Source of the DNA: Branchiostoma floridae
Lineage: Eukaryota; Chordata; Leptocardii; Amphioxiformes; Branchiostomatidae
Length of the DNA stretch: 62,000 bases
NCBI RefSeq assembly: GCF_000003815.2
Contig: NC_049986.1
Span: 18,696,946-18,758,945, forward strand
Direction of reading: 5' to 3'
Shown here in pieces: positions 33,386 to 44,978 of this stretch. The notes under the pieces are model-generated. The model did not search any database and had not been told where the DNA came from. It saw only the letters and a list, made by a program, of their open reading frames with translations. The position numbers were made by a program, and so were the translations under genes. Each line of letters begins with the position of its first letter. The first letter of the stretch is position 1.

Positions 33386-36151
33386 CCTTATTTTCAGGTT
33401 TCATACTTTGTACCTTGTGCAGTTGTTGCGCGATAAAGTTACCATACTTGTTCAGCATCAGGGCTGTTGTACGTATAGTCCATGATAAGGCTAGCGCTAT
33501 GGCAAATTCACAAAGAACTTCACAATTGTAAGCCTGAACAAATTCGCGAGTATTTCGCAGAGATATGAAATCCTCGATGTCTATAGTTTTATCTTGAAGC
33601 CAAAACAGAATAGAGACGAACATGAATACGTGTTCATTTTATTAGGATGTACATGTGCCTTGGGAAGTAATATCCTATAAATCGTATGACTTTGCAAAAT
33701 TCGCAGGTTTAATAAAGACATACCAACGACGCAGTCAGTTGTAAAACCAGAACCTCCTTGGAGTAATTTCATGAGGAAATTGATGAAAGAAACGGGGTGT
33801 TACGTTATGCGTATCGGTTTGGTAATATATGACATAACCCAGACATGTATATGCCTGACATAACCCTGGCATGTATGTTATATTCTTAAATATGCCGGTG
33901 TACGCTTTCAGCATAATATTTATATTTGATCATACATACAAAAGTCACTGTACTTTTTGTCATGTCAATAAAGCTTGTATTTAAAATGAACTATACCGCA
34001 TGAATACATTATAATTCAATTGTAAAGAAAAAAACTTAAATATATGAACGGAAATCTTTCACCCCAACATCTTCTCAGACATCTCCACGGATTTTTGCAT
34101 AATAAACATTATGTCTGATAACATGTAATAGAATTAGTCTGTCGTAAAAACTACTTTTCCTACAGGGCGGAGCAGATTTAGCCAACATACGGGCATGAAC
34201 ATGCAACTAAGATTACTATTATATTATTCAGATAGCCAGCTTCAGACAATCAACTCCACCCTATACGCAAGACTAATCTTGGGTTGTTTGTCACACGGTA
34301 TTACGCACCAGCTACCGAGGGACGCACGCTACAAGAACAACAGAATAAAGTCATCCTACAAAGTACCAGCTGAAGCTTGAAAGGTATGTCTCTGCTGATA
34401 GATAAACGTTAACTTCATTAGACAGTTTGTTTCACCTTAATCAAAGTGGAATTCTCCAAGCAGATGTTGAGGTGAAAGATTGTGCCGTTTTCCGACTGTT
34501 GGATGTCAGAGAAACCCAGCCAGCAGAAAATGTTACACATTTTTCACCCCACATCTAGCTGGATATGAGATGAGTTCTGAAGATAAGAGCAGGGATTCTG
34601 CGCCCTGAGACATTTATTTTGTGGCGTCTTAGTCCTGGGACAAATTCTACCAGAAAACAAAATCACAATGCCGTCTAGCAAGGCCGCAGTCCGTTTTAAA
34701 ATGTTGAAACAAACCTTGAAAAAGCCGTAGAGATTCTTCTGTGCACGACAGCAAGGTGGGAATTGTGACGAATGGTAGCGGAATATATAGATTTTGAGAC
34801 CGTGTAATCCAGTCACCATCGGAAAAAAGCTTAAGGGGCCCGACCGGGTGTTTTAGGACGTGACTGCTTTAATGGTTCCGCGCGACGCCCGCAGTGCTAC
34901 CGGGCTTTATTTGGGCCCGGCGGGTCCCGGCTTTTTTTAAATTGGCCTTTTAATTTGGGGTTAAAAGCAACCCTGGACCCGCCGTGACCTACCTGTGGAA
35001 AACCCGTGAAAACACCGAGTGGTTTACGTACCCCTGCGGTATCCGGCAGTGTTATGTAACAAATTTGTGGCTTCAGAGCCCGGCCGGGGCTACACCCCCG
35101 ACGAGCACCGAAACAATTGTGACTGAAACAATAGTTGGATTACGGTATTTGTTCGGTCGGCGTGAAGTTAGTCCCTGATATTAGCAGAACTACTACATTT
35201 AGACCAGGTGATGTGAGCAAGAACGTGCAAAGAAAGTTCATGAAATTATTTCGACGTGAGTGGCTATATGATAGACCGACTGTGATGATGCAGACGAACC
35301 TTTCTCGGAGAAGTGGTACATTTTCTATCCTTCTGCTGATTACCTCATCTATATGTAGAACATGCAAACAGAGTCAGGAACACGTCAGCAAAAAGCAGTA
35401 AACAACCTGAATATGAATATTCAAGCAGCAGCCAGCTTCAGACAATCAACACAACCTTATATATAATATGACCACTGCAGTCTAAAACTGCTGAGGAAAA
35501 AGCTACGGAAGCATGGGCGATAGTCCACTGTGGGGTTTTTTCATCGCTGTTGCTTTATTTGCACATAAGGTACGCATATACATATAGTCAAATTAGTCCG
35601 CCCCTCCCTTAATATACTTTAGTCATGGTCCCCGGTGCACACATATTCGCATCGACACCTGCAAAGCCAAAATGCATTTACACGTAATTCTACACGTAAT
35701 TTAGGCCCAATTTTAGCCTATACACGTGGGTGTTGAAGCGAAAATGTTGTACATTTCTTTGTTCGTTGATTAAAAAAAAAAGACAATAAAAAGCAAACAC
35801 ACCGAAAAGCGCTTTCTGTCAACCAGTACGTTTGCAGCCATTCCGAAATATGATTTCAGGTCACACTAATTAATTTCTTTGCTCTCTGACTTTTTAAAGT
35901 AATGAAATTAACAATAGGTCAACTAGAAATCAAATTGCTGAGAGAACCATTTCGGAGCCTGGCAACATTTATTCTCCTGTGTCAACGAAGATGTTTGAAT
36001 TCTCTTTATAATTGCTAATTTTAGATTGGTTGTGCATCGATTATTGATGAGTATGTTTTGTTGTATATATCAAGGTCACTATTTTAAAACTAAAACTAAC
36101 TTACTTCAGCCAGTTTTACAGCAAGGTGCAACTGGCTGCAATGTTGTTTTA

Positions 36152-36185
36152 GTATGTATGTATGTATGTATGTATGTATGTGTAT
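36152..36185. repeat. (TATG)n microsatellite
   Basis: About eight GTAT units, 270 bp upstream of the second LRR gene. Confidence 0.9.
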
Positions 36186-36451
36186 ATGTACATAAAAAAA
36201 GTCATGTACAGGTCAGGCAAACAGCTTGCCGAATCCACCGGCAAAATGCCTGTCTGCCTGCTCATCTGTCGAATCGACATGAAAATTCAACATCTATATT
36301 TGTATGAATGAATGCATGCATGAATGAATGAAGAAACAATTCTTAACTCTCTTTTCAATTTTTTAGTTGAACATTTATCTTTTTTGAATTCTAGATCCAA
36401 TTGTAAGATGTTACTGAAGAAATTTCTGTTCCGTTTAGGTGGCAGGACACA

Positions 36452-38944
36452 ATGGGGGAAAAGCTGCTGCGACACTTGCTGATTTTCCTTCTTATCGTCA
36501 CGAATGAGCTCCACACGCCAGAAGCGAATCGCTGTAAACCATCATCTCATACCAGATGCTGCAGCAAGCTTGGCCTCACCAGCATCCCTAAGAACCTCCC
36601 AGCATCTACCTGCGAGTTAGATTTACAAGATAACCAGATATCTCGCATTCAGCCGGGTGCATTTGCAAATCTTATCCAACTTCAAAAGTTGTGGCTGGAC
36701 AAGAACGAAATATCAGAGATTCAGGCAGATGCCTTTAAAAATCTTATTCGGCTTTCAGCTTTGTCCCTGAATGACAACAAAATAAAAAATATCCAGGATG
36801 AAACATTTGCAAATGTTCCCCAGCTGAGCATGTTGAAGCTGGATCACAACCAGATCATGATGATACAGCCTGGGTTATTCACCAGTCTAATAAACCTTTG
36901 GTGGATATATCTGAACCATAACAAAATAAGAAAGATCGAGGCGGGTACTTTTGTAGATCTACCCCAGTTAAGAAACGTGTACGTGGACTATAACCAGATA
37001 TCAAAGATTCAACCCGGTGCATTTAAAAACTTGCCGCAGCTACTAGAGGTTATTCTGTCCAGTAACTAAATAACAACGATCCTGTCTGGTGTTTTTGAAA
37101 ATCTGCCCAGACTACAAACGCTGCACCTGCAAGAAAACAAGTTGACAAAGATTACGCCTTCCGCATTTGCAAATCTGCCCAAACTGAAAGATTTGAACCT
37201 TGGCCGGAACAAAATTTCTGCCATTCCACATTCAGCTTACAAATTGTTGGCATCCCTCAGTCAAATAGGACTTCGCCAGAACCCCTTTCAGTGTGACTGT
37301 AGAATGGCGCCCTTCAGACTAAAGATCACCGAATTCTCCCTAATGTACAAAACACAGCTAAAATGTAACCAACCCGCAAAATTAAAGGGAAAACAGCTTA
37401 TAACGATCAATCCTGAAGACTTGATCTGTGAAGAACCAACCATTCCAGCACTGCCTGTTGATATCCAAACCTCCACCCGTTCATCCTCGGTGTCAACATA
37501 TTCTCCATTTGGCAATACAGAAAGCAAAACTACCCAAAAACCACACCTTGTAGACCCGATATCTGTCGCCCAGCCGCGTCGTAGCGAATCAGGAGAACCA
37601 ACCATACCAACACTGTCTGTTAATATCCAAACCTCATTTCCTCCCCCTCCAGTGGCAACATATGCATCTTCTCCATTTGGCAACACAGAAAACATTAATG
37701 CCCCATCAGCACGTCCTGAAGGTTCCGCTAGTGCCACACAACCCCCTTTTGGTCCCATAGAAAGTGTCAGTTACGATTGCACCGTCTCCTCTCGCTATCA
37801 CTGGTACTTCAAACGCAATGGTGACTCAACAGCACGTTCTGCAGGTAAAACAACAGGGCAAACCAGGGCAACACTAGCTTCTCTCCTTGCAAGTACGTCA
37901 GACAAACCAGAAATTGGCAATTCCCATGAATTTCCCGGTTTCCCCCTTCCTGTTTCCATAGCCTCTACCTGTGGCTCAGTAGCTGGTATGGTCTTGATTG
38001 GTACCATCGTTCACACTATCTGGGGTAAGAGGAGAACCAGGTATCCTAGGCCTAATTTAGGACAAAATCCCAATGTTGTTGGTAACACCGCAAATCCGTA
38101 TACAGCGGTAGTGGTTTCTGCAATGGCAAGTGGCCATGATCAAAGGTTGCAGGATCCATCTCAGATTAACATCCAGGGCAGAGCCATCACTGAACCTAAC
38201 ACAAACACCACAGCTGCTGTAGTGACAAGTGGTCAGAGTCAGACAGGGCAGGGCCAGTCTCAGGCCATCACTGAATGCAACACAAACACCACAGCTACTG
38301 TAGTGACTAGTTCTAGTGGACATGAACAGAGACGGCAGACTAGTCAGTCTCAGGCAATCATCGAATCCTTTGATGCTAAACATCTATGTTATGACACAAG
38401 GCCGAATGTCTCACAGGTGAATTCTCTGTATGAAAATGTGGCCATCACTGAATCCAAAACAAGCACCACAGCTGCTGTAGTAACCAGTGGGCAGAGTCAG
38501 ACAGGGCAGGGCCAGTCTCAGACCATAATATCTGAATCTTTTGATTCTAAATATCTATCTTATGACACAAGGCCCAATGTATCACAGCTAAATCCCATGT
38601 ATGAAAATGTGGCCATCAGTGAATCCAAAACAAACACCACAGCTGCTGTAGTAACCAGTGGACAGAGTCAGACAGGGCAGGGTCAGCCTCAGGCCATCGC
38701 TGAATCCAACCCAAACACCACAGCTGCTGTAGTAACCAGTGGTGAGGATCAGACAGGGCAGGGCGACCTTCAGGCCATCGCTGACTCATTTGATGAGGGG
38801 TCGTGTAGCGTAAAGGCAGGGTGTTCGGCCCATAACCCAGAGGTCATGGATTCAAATCTGCACTCGGACACTTTTGACGACGACCCTCCCTTGACTCAGG
38901 TGAAAATGAGTACCTATCTTCGGTTAGGTCCTTTCCTCGGTTAG
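36452..38944 (+). pseudogene. Intronless LRR receptor interrupted by one in-frame TAA
   Basis: Reading from ATG 36452, a signal peptide (LLRHLLIFLLIVTNELH), an LRRNT cap (CCSKLGLTSIPKNLP) and seven or so repeats of the IQPGAFANLxQLxxLxLDxN type run to a TAA at 37067-37069. The same frame continues without another stop to 38944. It covers further repeats, an LRRCT cap (NPFQCDCRM to EDLIC), a Ser/Thr/Pro-rich stalk, a membrane helix at about residues 502-525 (SVAGMVLIGTIVHTIW), and a tail with two YENV motifs and repeated TTAAVVTSGQSQTGQGQ units. The TAA sits where the repeat expects N-Q-I, so a single CAA to TAA change explains it. Outcomes include a 205-residue secreted LRR fragment, a null allele, readthrough, or an assembly error. 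Confidence 0.82.
38190..38790 (+). repeat. Tandem repeats coding the cytoplasmic tail of the LRR receptor
   Basis: Units encoding AI-[TSA]-E-[SPC]-x-x-TTAAVVTSGQSQTGQGQ recur about five times. Two longer units include YDTRPNVSQ and YENVAI. The nucleotide repeats are close to identical in places, which implies recent expansion. Confidence 0.85.
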
Positions 38945-39261
38945 GACGTTAAATGGAGGTCCCGTGAGAGAGATACTTCAGGTACGTCAAAAATGGGGGC
39001 TTGCACATTTGGGCAATCGCAAGATGACTGAGACTGAAAGTGTTGTAGCATCATAACTATATGTGTAATAACATTATTTGTACTTTACTTTGTATAATTT
39101 GCCTGTATACATGTAAATTGAATTTTCATCTCATTTTCTATCATTTGTTTGTATTCCATTTACTTGTTATGGGCTTTATTGGACATCAGCCCTACACGGC
39201 TAAAGAGACTACCAGTGCACACACAAGATTGATCGATAGGAAATAGACTCTGAGAGAAAAA

Positions 39262-39267
39262 AATAAA
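39262..39267 (+). terminator. Candidate polyadenylation signal
   Basis: AATAAA 318 bases after the stop of the LRR gene, preceded by an A-rich run. Confidence 0.3.
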
Positions 39268-40405
39268 AACAATTTACAGTCATTTGTACAGGTGGGCGTT
39301 GGGTGTGTAAACAGTATGGAAATGCATAGAATTACGAGATATGTTTACAAAATTGCCATACATAGTCAGATCAGGCAATATTTTGCTCTGGACAGTTTTG
39401 ACGCCAAGATCCCACTTTATAGTATCGGGACCTTTTAATGGCAAACGGAAGGTTTTATATGAATAAGTAGATTGTTATGCTAATTACATGTTTATTGCAG
39501 TTCTATTGAAAGATTTACTAGTATATTAAAAGTTATGACCCTTTCCAAAACCATATCCAGTTGCTTGAGTAACTGCTTTTTGACGTATCTTATTTGTGGG
39601 ATGTGTATCCTATATCCTTCATCGACATATGTTAACTAGTATTGTCACAGCTTTTGTTCTCTAAAACCACATCAGACTGCCAATCACTTTTTTTTTTAAT
39701 TTCTTTGGGCCGTGTTAATAAGATTGTATTAATGACATCATCTGGGAACCACAACACAGAAGCAATAGAAGTGGAAACAATTCAACGAATTATGAGATCT
39801 AACGTTAAGTGGCTAGAAATGTGGCTTAATACAAAGAACTGGTATACAAAGAAGTGTTTTCGTTTGTTTTCTTTCACGACTCATTTGACTGTAGAGCTGA
39901 CTTTGCAGGTATACAAAATTGGTATTTTGATAGAATTTCTACGGCCCAAGGTAGCTATAGAAAAAAAACGTTTGCTACTTTTGATTCTATTTAAATACCA
40001 CTTGCACTTGTATTTAATTAGGTTGATCAAATGACCCAAGGCTGACATTAAGTATATCGATGGCCTGAGTTAGAAACAACTTTTTTTTCTAATTTTATTA
40101 AAATACCACATGTCGACGTGTACATAATATTAGGTTGATCCAAGGTCCGTTTCTACGGCCGTCGGCAAACTTAAATTGTAGATTTATATATTATTTGTCA
40201 GCTTTGGGCCATTTGAAATGGACTTTGGATCAACCTATTTACAGTATTTACGCACATTTAGACAAACTACGCCAAGTCAAAACGCCAAAGCCTATTACGT
40301 CACATGTACCCTAACATAAAGCACGTGGAAATACATTATTTACGCCCACACAAAAGAAATGATATAGGCAATGGACGTGAATTGTTGCACGCATGTTTAA
40401 GGGGT

Positions 40406-40655
40406 GCTCCGTTTGATATGTGTATTGGAAGGGCAAATATAGCAAGTACACGTTTTTCTTTCAATGAAGAAAGACTCAGTTTCCGCATGCACAAAGGAAA
40501 GGGACCAACAATAGAGAAAATATCTATTCACATAAGTCAATACATCTATAGCGCCATGCCGTTTGATATGTGTACACGTACACGTTTTTCTTTCAACGCC
40601 GAAAGACTCTGAAACACACTTTCCGCATGCACAAAAGGAAGGTACCAACGACAGA
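40406..40655. repeat. Direct duplication of about 150 bp spacing
   Basis: CCGTTTGATATGTGTA, ACACGTTTTTCTTTCAA and TTCCGCATGCACAAA all recur in the same order at about 40410-40510 and 40558-40650. Confidence 0.65.
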
Positions 40656-40829
40656 CTTGGACTCAGTACCATGCGTGGTTTACAAAGATGTTACATGTTA
40701 CGTATACAACAAAATACTTAATATGTCTCATGTTCTTTGAAACGAAAACGGAAGCCTCAAAAGATATTTATCATTTACGCAAGCATGCACAAAAGGAAGG
40801 CAACCGACAATGGACATCATTACGTCTAA

Positions 40830-41033
40830 GACCTACGTTACAATTCCAAACTGGGCCCGGTCGGACTGTTTATGCATGTAACCATAAATATAGGTATAGG
40901 TAAAAAATATACAAAAACAATGCCCATGACTATTCTCTTTATATCTTGTGTGTAGTTTGGTGTCTGTTATATAATACTTTTCGTTCATGAAAGCCGCCCC
41001 GCCGGGCCCCGGTTTGAAAATGTGATGTTAGCC
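40830..41033. mobile_element. MITE family A, copy 3
   Basis: The left end reads ACGTTACAATTCCAAACTGG, then GCCCGGTCGG. The right end reads CCGGGCCCCGGTTTG, then TGTGATGTTAGCC. Same layout as 4778-4964. Confidence 0.65.
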
Positions 41034-41846
41034 TAACTTGTCACACGTCGGCGATCTGTGAGCGATCATACAGCAACAAAAACTGGATTTTTGCAACCAC
41101 TACATTTTCCCTCTACCCTCAAAATCACATCCACTTTTTTTACCCTTTAACAGTATTTCATGACCTTAAGTAATAATTAGGACCCAGCAAATTATCAGCC
41201 GGCGGTTTCTACGCAGTCATCTATTATTTAAAACGATGTCTTCTGTGGCACATTTGACTGAACAGCCGCCATTGTTTGAAGCTACATTCGATCGATAAAG
41301 TAGTGCCCTAACCTACGATAGAATAATAAAATGGATTGCGACAATATGCTAGACAACTTATTTCAATTCTGTTGTCAGTTGCACATTATGAATAGAGGGA
41401 AAATCCACTGTACCTGTCGTTGGATGGAAGGTGGGAATAGACAATCTCACACGGATGGTGCACCATCTTGTATATACAAATCTTGAAAGTGATAGACCTT
41501 AAAAGGGAACCCAACTAGAAAATTGCGTTCTTCAGATAAGTGTATTTCTGAATCCCCAAAAGGAATAGTATTGGCAAGTTGACATTGAGAGCGGACGCGG
41601 CAGCAGATCCTTTATACAAATTACTAGGTTACACACTAGGGAACCCAAAATCGAGCTTGACCTTCATCTTCCCAATACCTTCCACATACATGTGCTTTTC
41701 CATTTGCTCATATAACCAGGGTGATCGAAAGGAACCTTTGGGTCCTCTTGAAAAATAATTTGTAGTGTTTGAGTGAATACTTGCACATCAATTTGCAGCC
41801 CAAAATTGAAGATCTTTATCAATCATCCCATTAGAACCCATGCCTA

Positions 41847-42424
41847 CGAGGGGCGTTCAAGAAGTAATCCACCTGACCCATTTCCCATAGCAGGAGATTA
41901 ATGAAACTTGGTGCAGTTATTAGTCTTTCTCTTCATAGAAATCACCCAGAGTTATGCATTTCTACCATCGTTTGATGCAGCTCTATACACCGTTTTTGTA
42001 GGACGCCCCAGGTTGGTCCTGCAACAGATGCCTCATCAATGGCAGAAGAGGGACGACCAGGTCTGGGAGCTGTTTCCACAGACTTCCGGCCATGTTTGAA
42101 TTCACAATGCCAGCGTTTTACAAGGTCATATGATGGGAAATCATCACCATAAGTTTCTTTTATTTCATCAAAAGTCTCATTTGGTATGCGTCCTTTCAAA
42201 TACAAAAACCGGATCACTGCGCGACACTCAACTGGCTCCATTTCACACCTGGTCCATTTCACACCTGACTCAGTTCAAACACCTTTAAATCAAAAACCAA
42301 AATTAGTTCAGAGCTGTTTTTTGCAACATAACCCATAGAGATATGAATCATTACATATGCAAAATTTCATCTAGATCAGACGACTGAAAGTGGGTCAGGT
42401 GGATTACTTCTTGAACGCCCCTCG
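41847..42424 (-). mobile_element. Mariner-family transposon, internally deleted, with perfect ends
   Basis: The first 34 bp (CGAGGGGCGTTCAAGAAG...) and last 34 bp are exact reverse complements, flanked by TA on both sides (41845-41846, 42425-42426), the mariner target duplication. The minus strand encodes the N-terminal helix-turn-helix part of a mariner transposase (VIRFLYLKGRIPNETFDE, SYDLVKRWHCEF, PGRPSSAIDEA). The catalytic DD(D/E) part is missing. At 578 bp it is a non-autonomous derivative. Confidence 0.88.
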
Positions 42425-43392
42425 TACAGCCAGCATGCGTTGGCTGCTCACGAACGATTGACTGAGTGAACCCATTACCGATGGGTCTACATGAGGTGCG
42501 GAGCACTACTCAGGTCCTTGAGTATCATTGTCAAATTTGTCGTTCATCTTAGTCTATAGCAATTGGTTGATTTTGTATTTAAAGAAAGTATCTAATAATA
42601 AAAAGAGAGAGGTGGAAAGTTGCTGACACATTTATCAGGCCAACATGTAACTCTCTTGAAACATCATTGTCAAAGGAACATCTTGACCTAGCATTGAAAC
42701 ATCAGAGATACAACTTTATTTTGCTGAAGCAGTTCATACCGTATTTTCAAATCTGCATAGACATACATAATTAAAAATGACATTTTTACATTTAAAAAGA
42801 AATCGAGATATTGGAAAAGTATAGACTTTGTAATTGCTGAAATAGAATGCTGTTAAATTTGTCTCTTTCCATATAGTAAAGTTACGATTGGACAAAACAC
42901 CTCATTTATAAACACATCATTCATACATGCAGGCAATGCTTATATCTATTTTGCTGTAATGATATTTACAATTATAATTTTACGTTGTTTGGAGTATACT
43001 GTAACTGTCACAGATATTCTAATGTTATCAATTCATTTGTTTTGAAAATAATGTAACATTTCATAGAGATCTGATTGCAACAGGAAAAAAAATACAGTCA
43101 CTACTCTTTATCTAAGAGTTTGCACCAGTGTAAAGACCTGTTTTCCTTCATAAGAAAAACACATTGGTAAGGGATCATTACATTACATTCTCTTGTTTAA
43201 AAGATCTGTTTAATAAGTTTTGCTAGTATCTATCAACTATTCTGTATACAAAGCTGTTGAAGAAAAAAACTCTGTTAATTCTAGATATAAATTCTTTAGT
43301 TATAAACATTCACTTGAAATTTGAGCTGCCTCCTTTGAAATTTATAATTCCATGTAAACGGATTCAATCTTTGTTAATGGTAAAACATTATG

Positions 43393-43570
43393 TACAGTAG
43401 AAGCCGTTTAATTGCACACCCCATTTGCCAGCATATTTTGTGCAATTATCCAGATGGTGCAATAATGCGAAGTTATCCAGCTGGACCGCACCGGATTGTG
43501 ATTTTTGGATTCCGTGCAATTAACAGAAGTGTGCGGTTATCCGTTGTGCAGTTCTAAGGCTTCTACTGTA
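43393..43570. mobile_element. Palindromic MITE (TACAGTAGAAGCC ends)
   Basis: TACAGTAGAAGCCGTTTAA at the left is mirrored by AAGGCTTCTACTGTA at the right. TTGCACACC and GTGTGCGGTTATCC continue the pairing inward. Confidence 0.8.
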
Positions 43571-44502
43571 CAACATCTGCAGATTACCTATGTTCATCTT
43601 ATTGCTTTCTTTGTTGTTGCATAGAACTGCAACTATCTTTCTACATTATCAAATTGAAAATCAAGGACTATAACATCAAGTGTCATAATTCTGCTTTGCA
43701 TCATGGGACTTCCACATAAAAGTTTATGATATTTATGTAGATTAAGCTCATCAATTGAGAGAGTTGACAGGAGAGGTTTTGCATAAAACTATGATTGTCT
43801 ATCATTGTTTGTAATGACTCCTGAAGTCCCATTTCTTCTATGTATAAATCAGAAACTTAATGGTTTCAAACTTAAGTTTGTTGTTTTTACCTGGAAGAGG
43901 TAGGTATCCTGTAAGCTACACACTCAGGTAGAAGACAGGTAGAAGAATTATTGCATACAAACTGGAACATCTGACCGTTTCCAAAATGGGTAACAGCTAT
44001 TTGAAGTACTGTATCTTATTACCTGGGTGTCCACGTACACAATCATTGTGTTCTAAACCTTGCAGCACCCCCTGTTGAATGTCCTCGGTATTGCATCAGT
44101 AGGATGATGATGGGTTGCAACATACGCATTCTTCACCTGCAGGGCTGTCTCCAGCTCAGTTTATTTTTTTTGTCCCACTGATTGTTTGAGAGCCCACATT
44201 GTTAATTTTAATATTGTTAAATCTGTCATTCTAGCAAACTTGGTATCTTTGCAAAGGTCACTTAAAGAATTGAACGATGAAAACCACATTCCAATCGGAT
44301 GCTTTCTTCGCAGGATATTCTTGAGTGTCTGCGCTCTATTAAGGCGCAACCGCTAGCTACCTTTTTTTAAACATCGCCTGTCACGGCACCGGGTAGGGTG
44401 ATGAAGCTTACAAAAATACATTTTCATCAAATTCATGGCATTTTTGGACGGATGGAAGGGGCAAAATCTTTTTCTGTCCCAACAAGCTAAGCCAATGGGG
44501 TG

Positions 44503-44839
44503 TAATCTCCAAGCAAATACTACGGCAGTGTCAGATAGTATCAGAAGCTGNNNNNNNNNNNNNNNNNNNNNNNNNNNNNNNNNNNNNNNNNNNNNNNNNN
44601 NNNNNNNNNNNNNNNNNNNNNNNNNNNNNNNNNNNNNNNNNNNNNNNNNNNNNNNNNNNNNNNNNNNNNNNNNNNNNNNNNNNNNNNNNNNNNNNNNNNN
44701 NNNNNNNNNNNNNNNNNNNNNNNNNNNNNNNNNNNNNNNNNNNNNNNNNNNNNNNNNNNNNNNNNNNNNNNNNNNNNNNNNNNNNNNNNNNNNNCTTCTG
44801 ATACTATCTTATGCTACTGTAGGATCTGCTTGGAGATTA
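44503..44839. mobile_element. MITE family B (TAATCTCCAAGCAGAT) enclosing an assembly gap
   Basis: Left TAATCTCCAAGCAAATACTA ... GATAGTATCAGAAG and right CTTCTGATACTATC ... GGATCTGCTTGGAGATTA are inverted; the 244 N lie between them. Single TCTCCAAGCAGAT ends occur at 4588, 30103, 34453 and 50068. Confidence 0.75.
44551..44794. other. Assembly gap (244 N)
   Basis: A run of N inside a palindromic element. Confidence 1.
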
Positions 44840-44902
44840 AATGGGCTGGAGGGACAAGTCCTGGAGACAGCAGCCATGCATTGATGTTTCTAAGTATCAT
44901 AC

Positions 44903-44978
44903 TTATTTCTGGAAGAGTACATTGTCCCAGTGGGTGACAGTTATTTCTGGAAGAGTACATTGTCCCAGTGGGTGATGG
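44903..44978. repeat. 38-bp tandem duplication of the last codons and stop of the FERM-like gene
   Basis: TTATTTCTGGAAGAGTACAT and what follows to GGGTGA is present at 44903 and again at 44941. On the minus strand the coding end THWDNVLFQK-stop is therefore followed by a second copy in the 3' UTR. Confidence 0.9.

Larger units (their letters stand above)
38945..44902. other. Intergenic, repeat-dominated
   Basis: Holds the mariner remnant, MITEs at 40830-41033, 43393-43570 and 44503-44839, and the direct repeat at 40406-40655. Fragments of the TTACTCAAGCAACT family lie at 39530-39605 and 43970-44030. No gene seen; 41050-41840 and 42430-43390 are featureless AT-rich sequence. Confidence 0.55.

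Noticed and set aside
37070-37141. An intron spanning the TAA of the second LRR gene
   Set aside because: The repeat register continues perfectly across the stop, so a substitution explains it better than splicing.
44435-44884. 149-codon frame
   Set aside because: It crosses 244 N and consists of MITE sequence.
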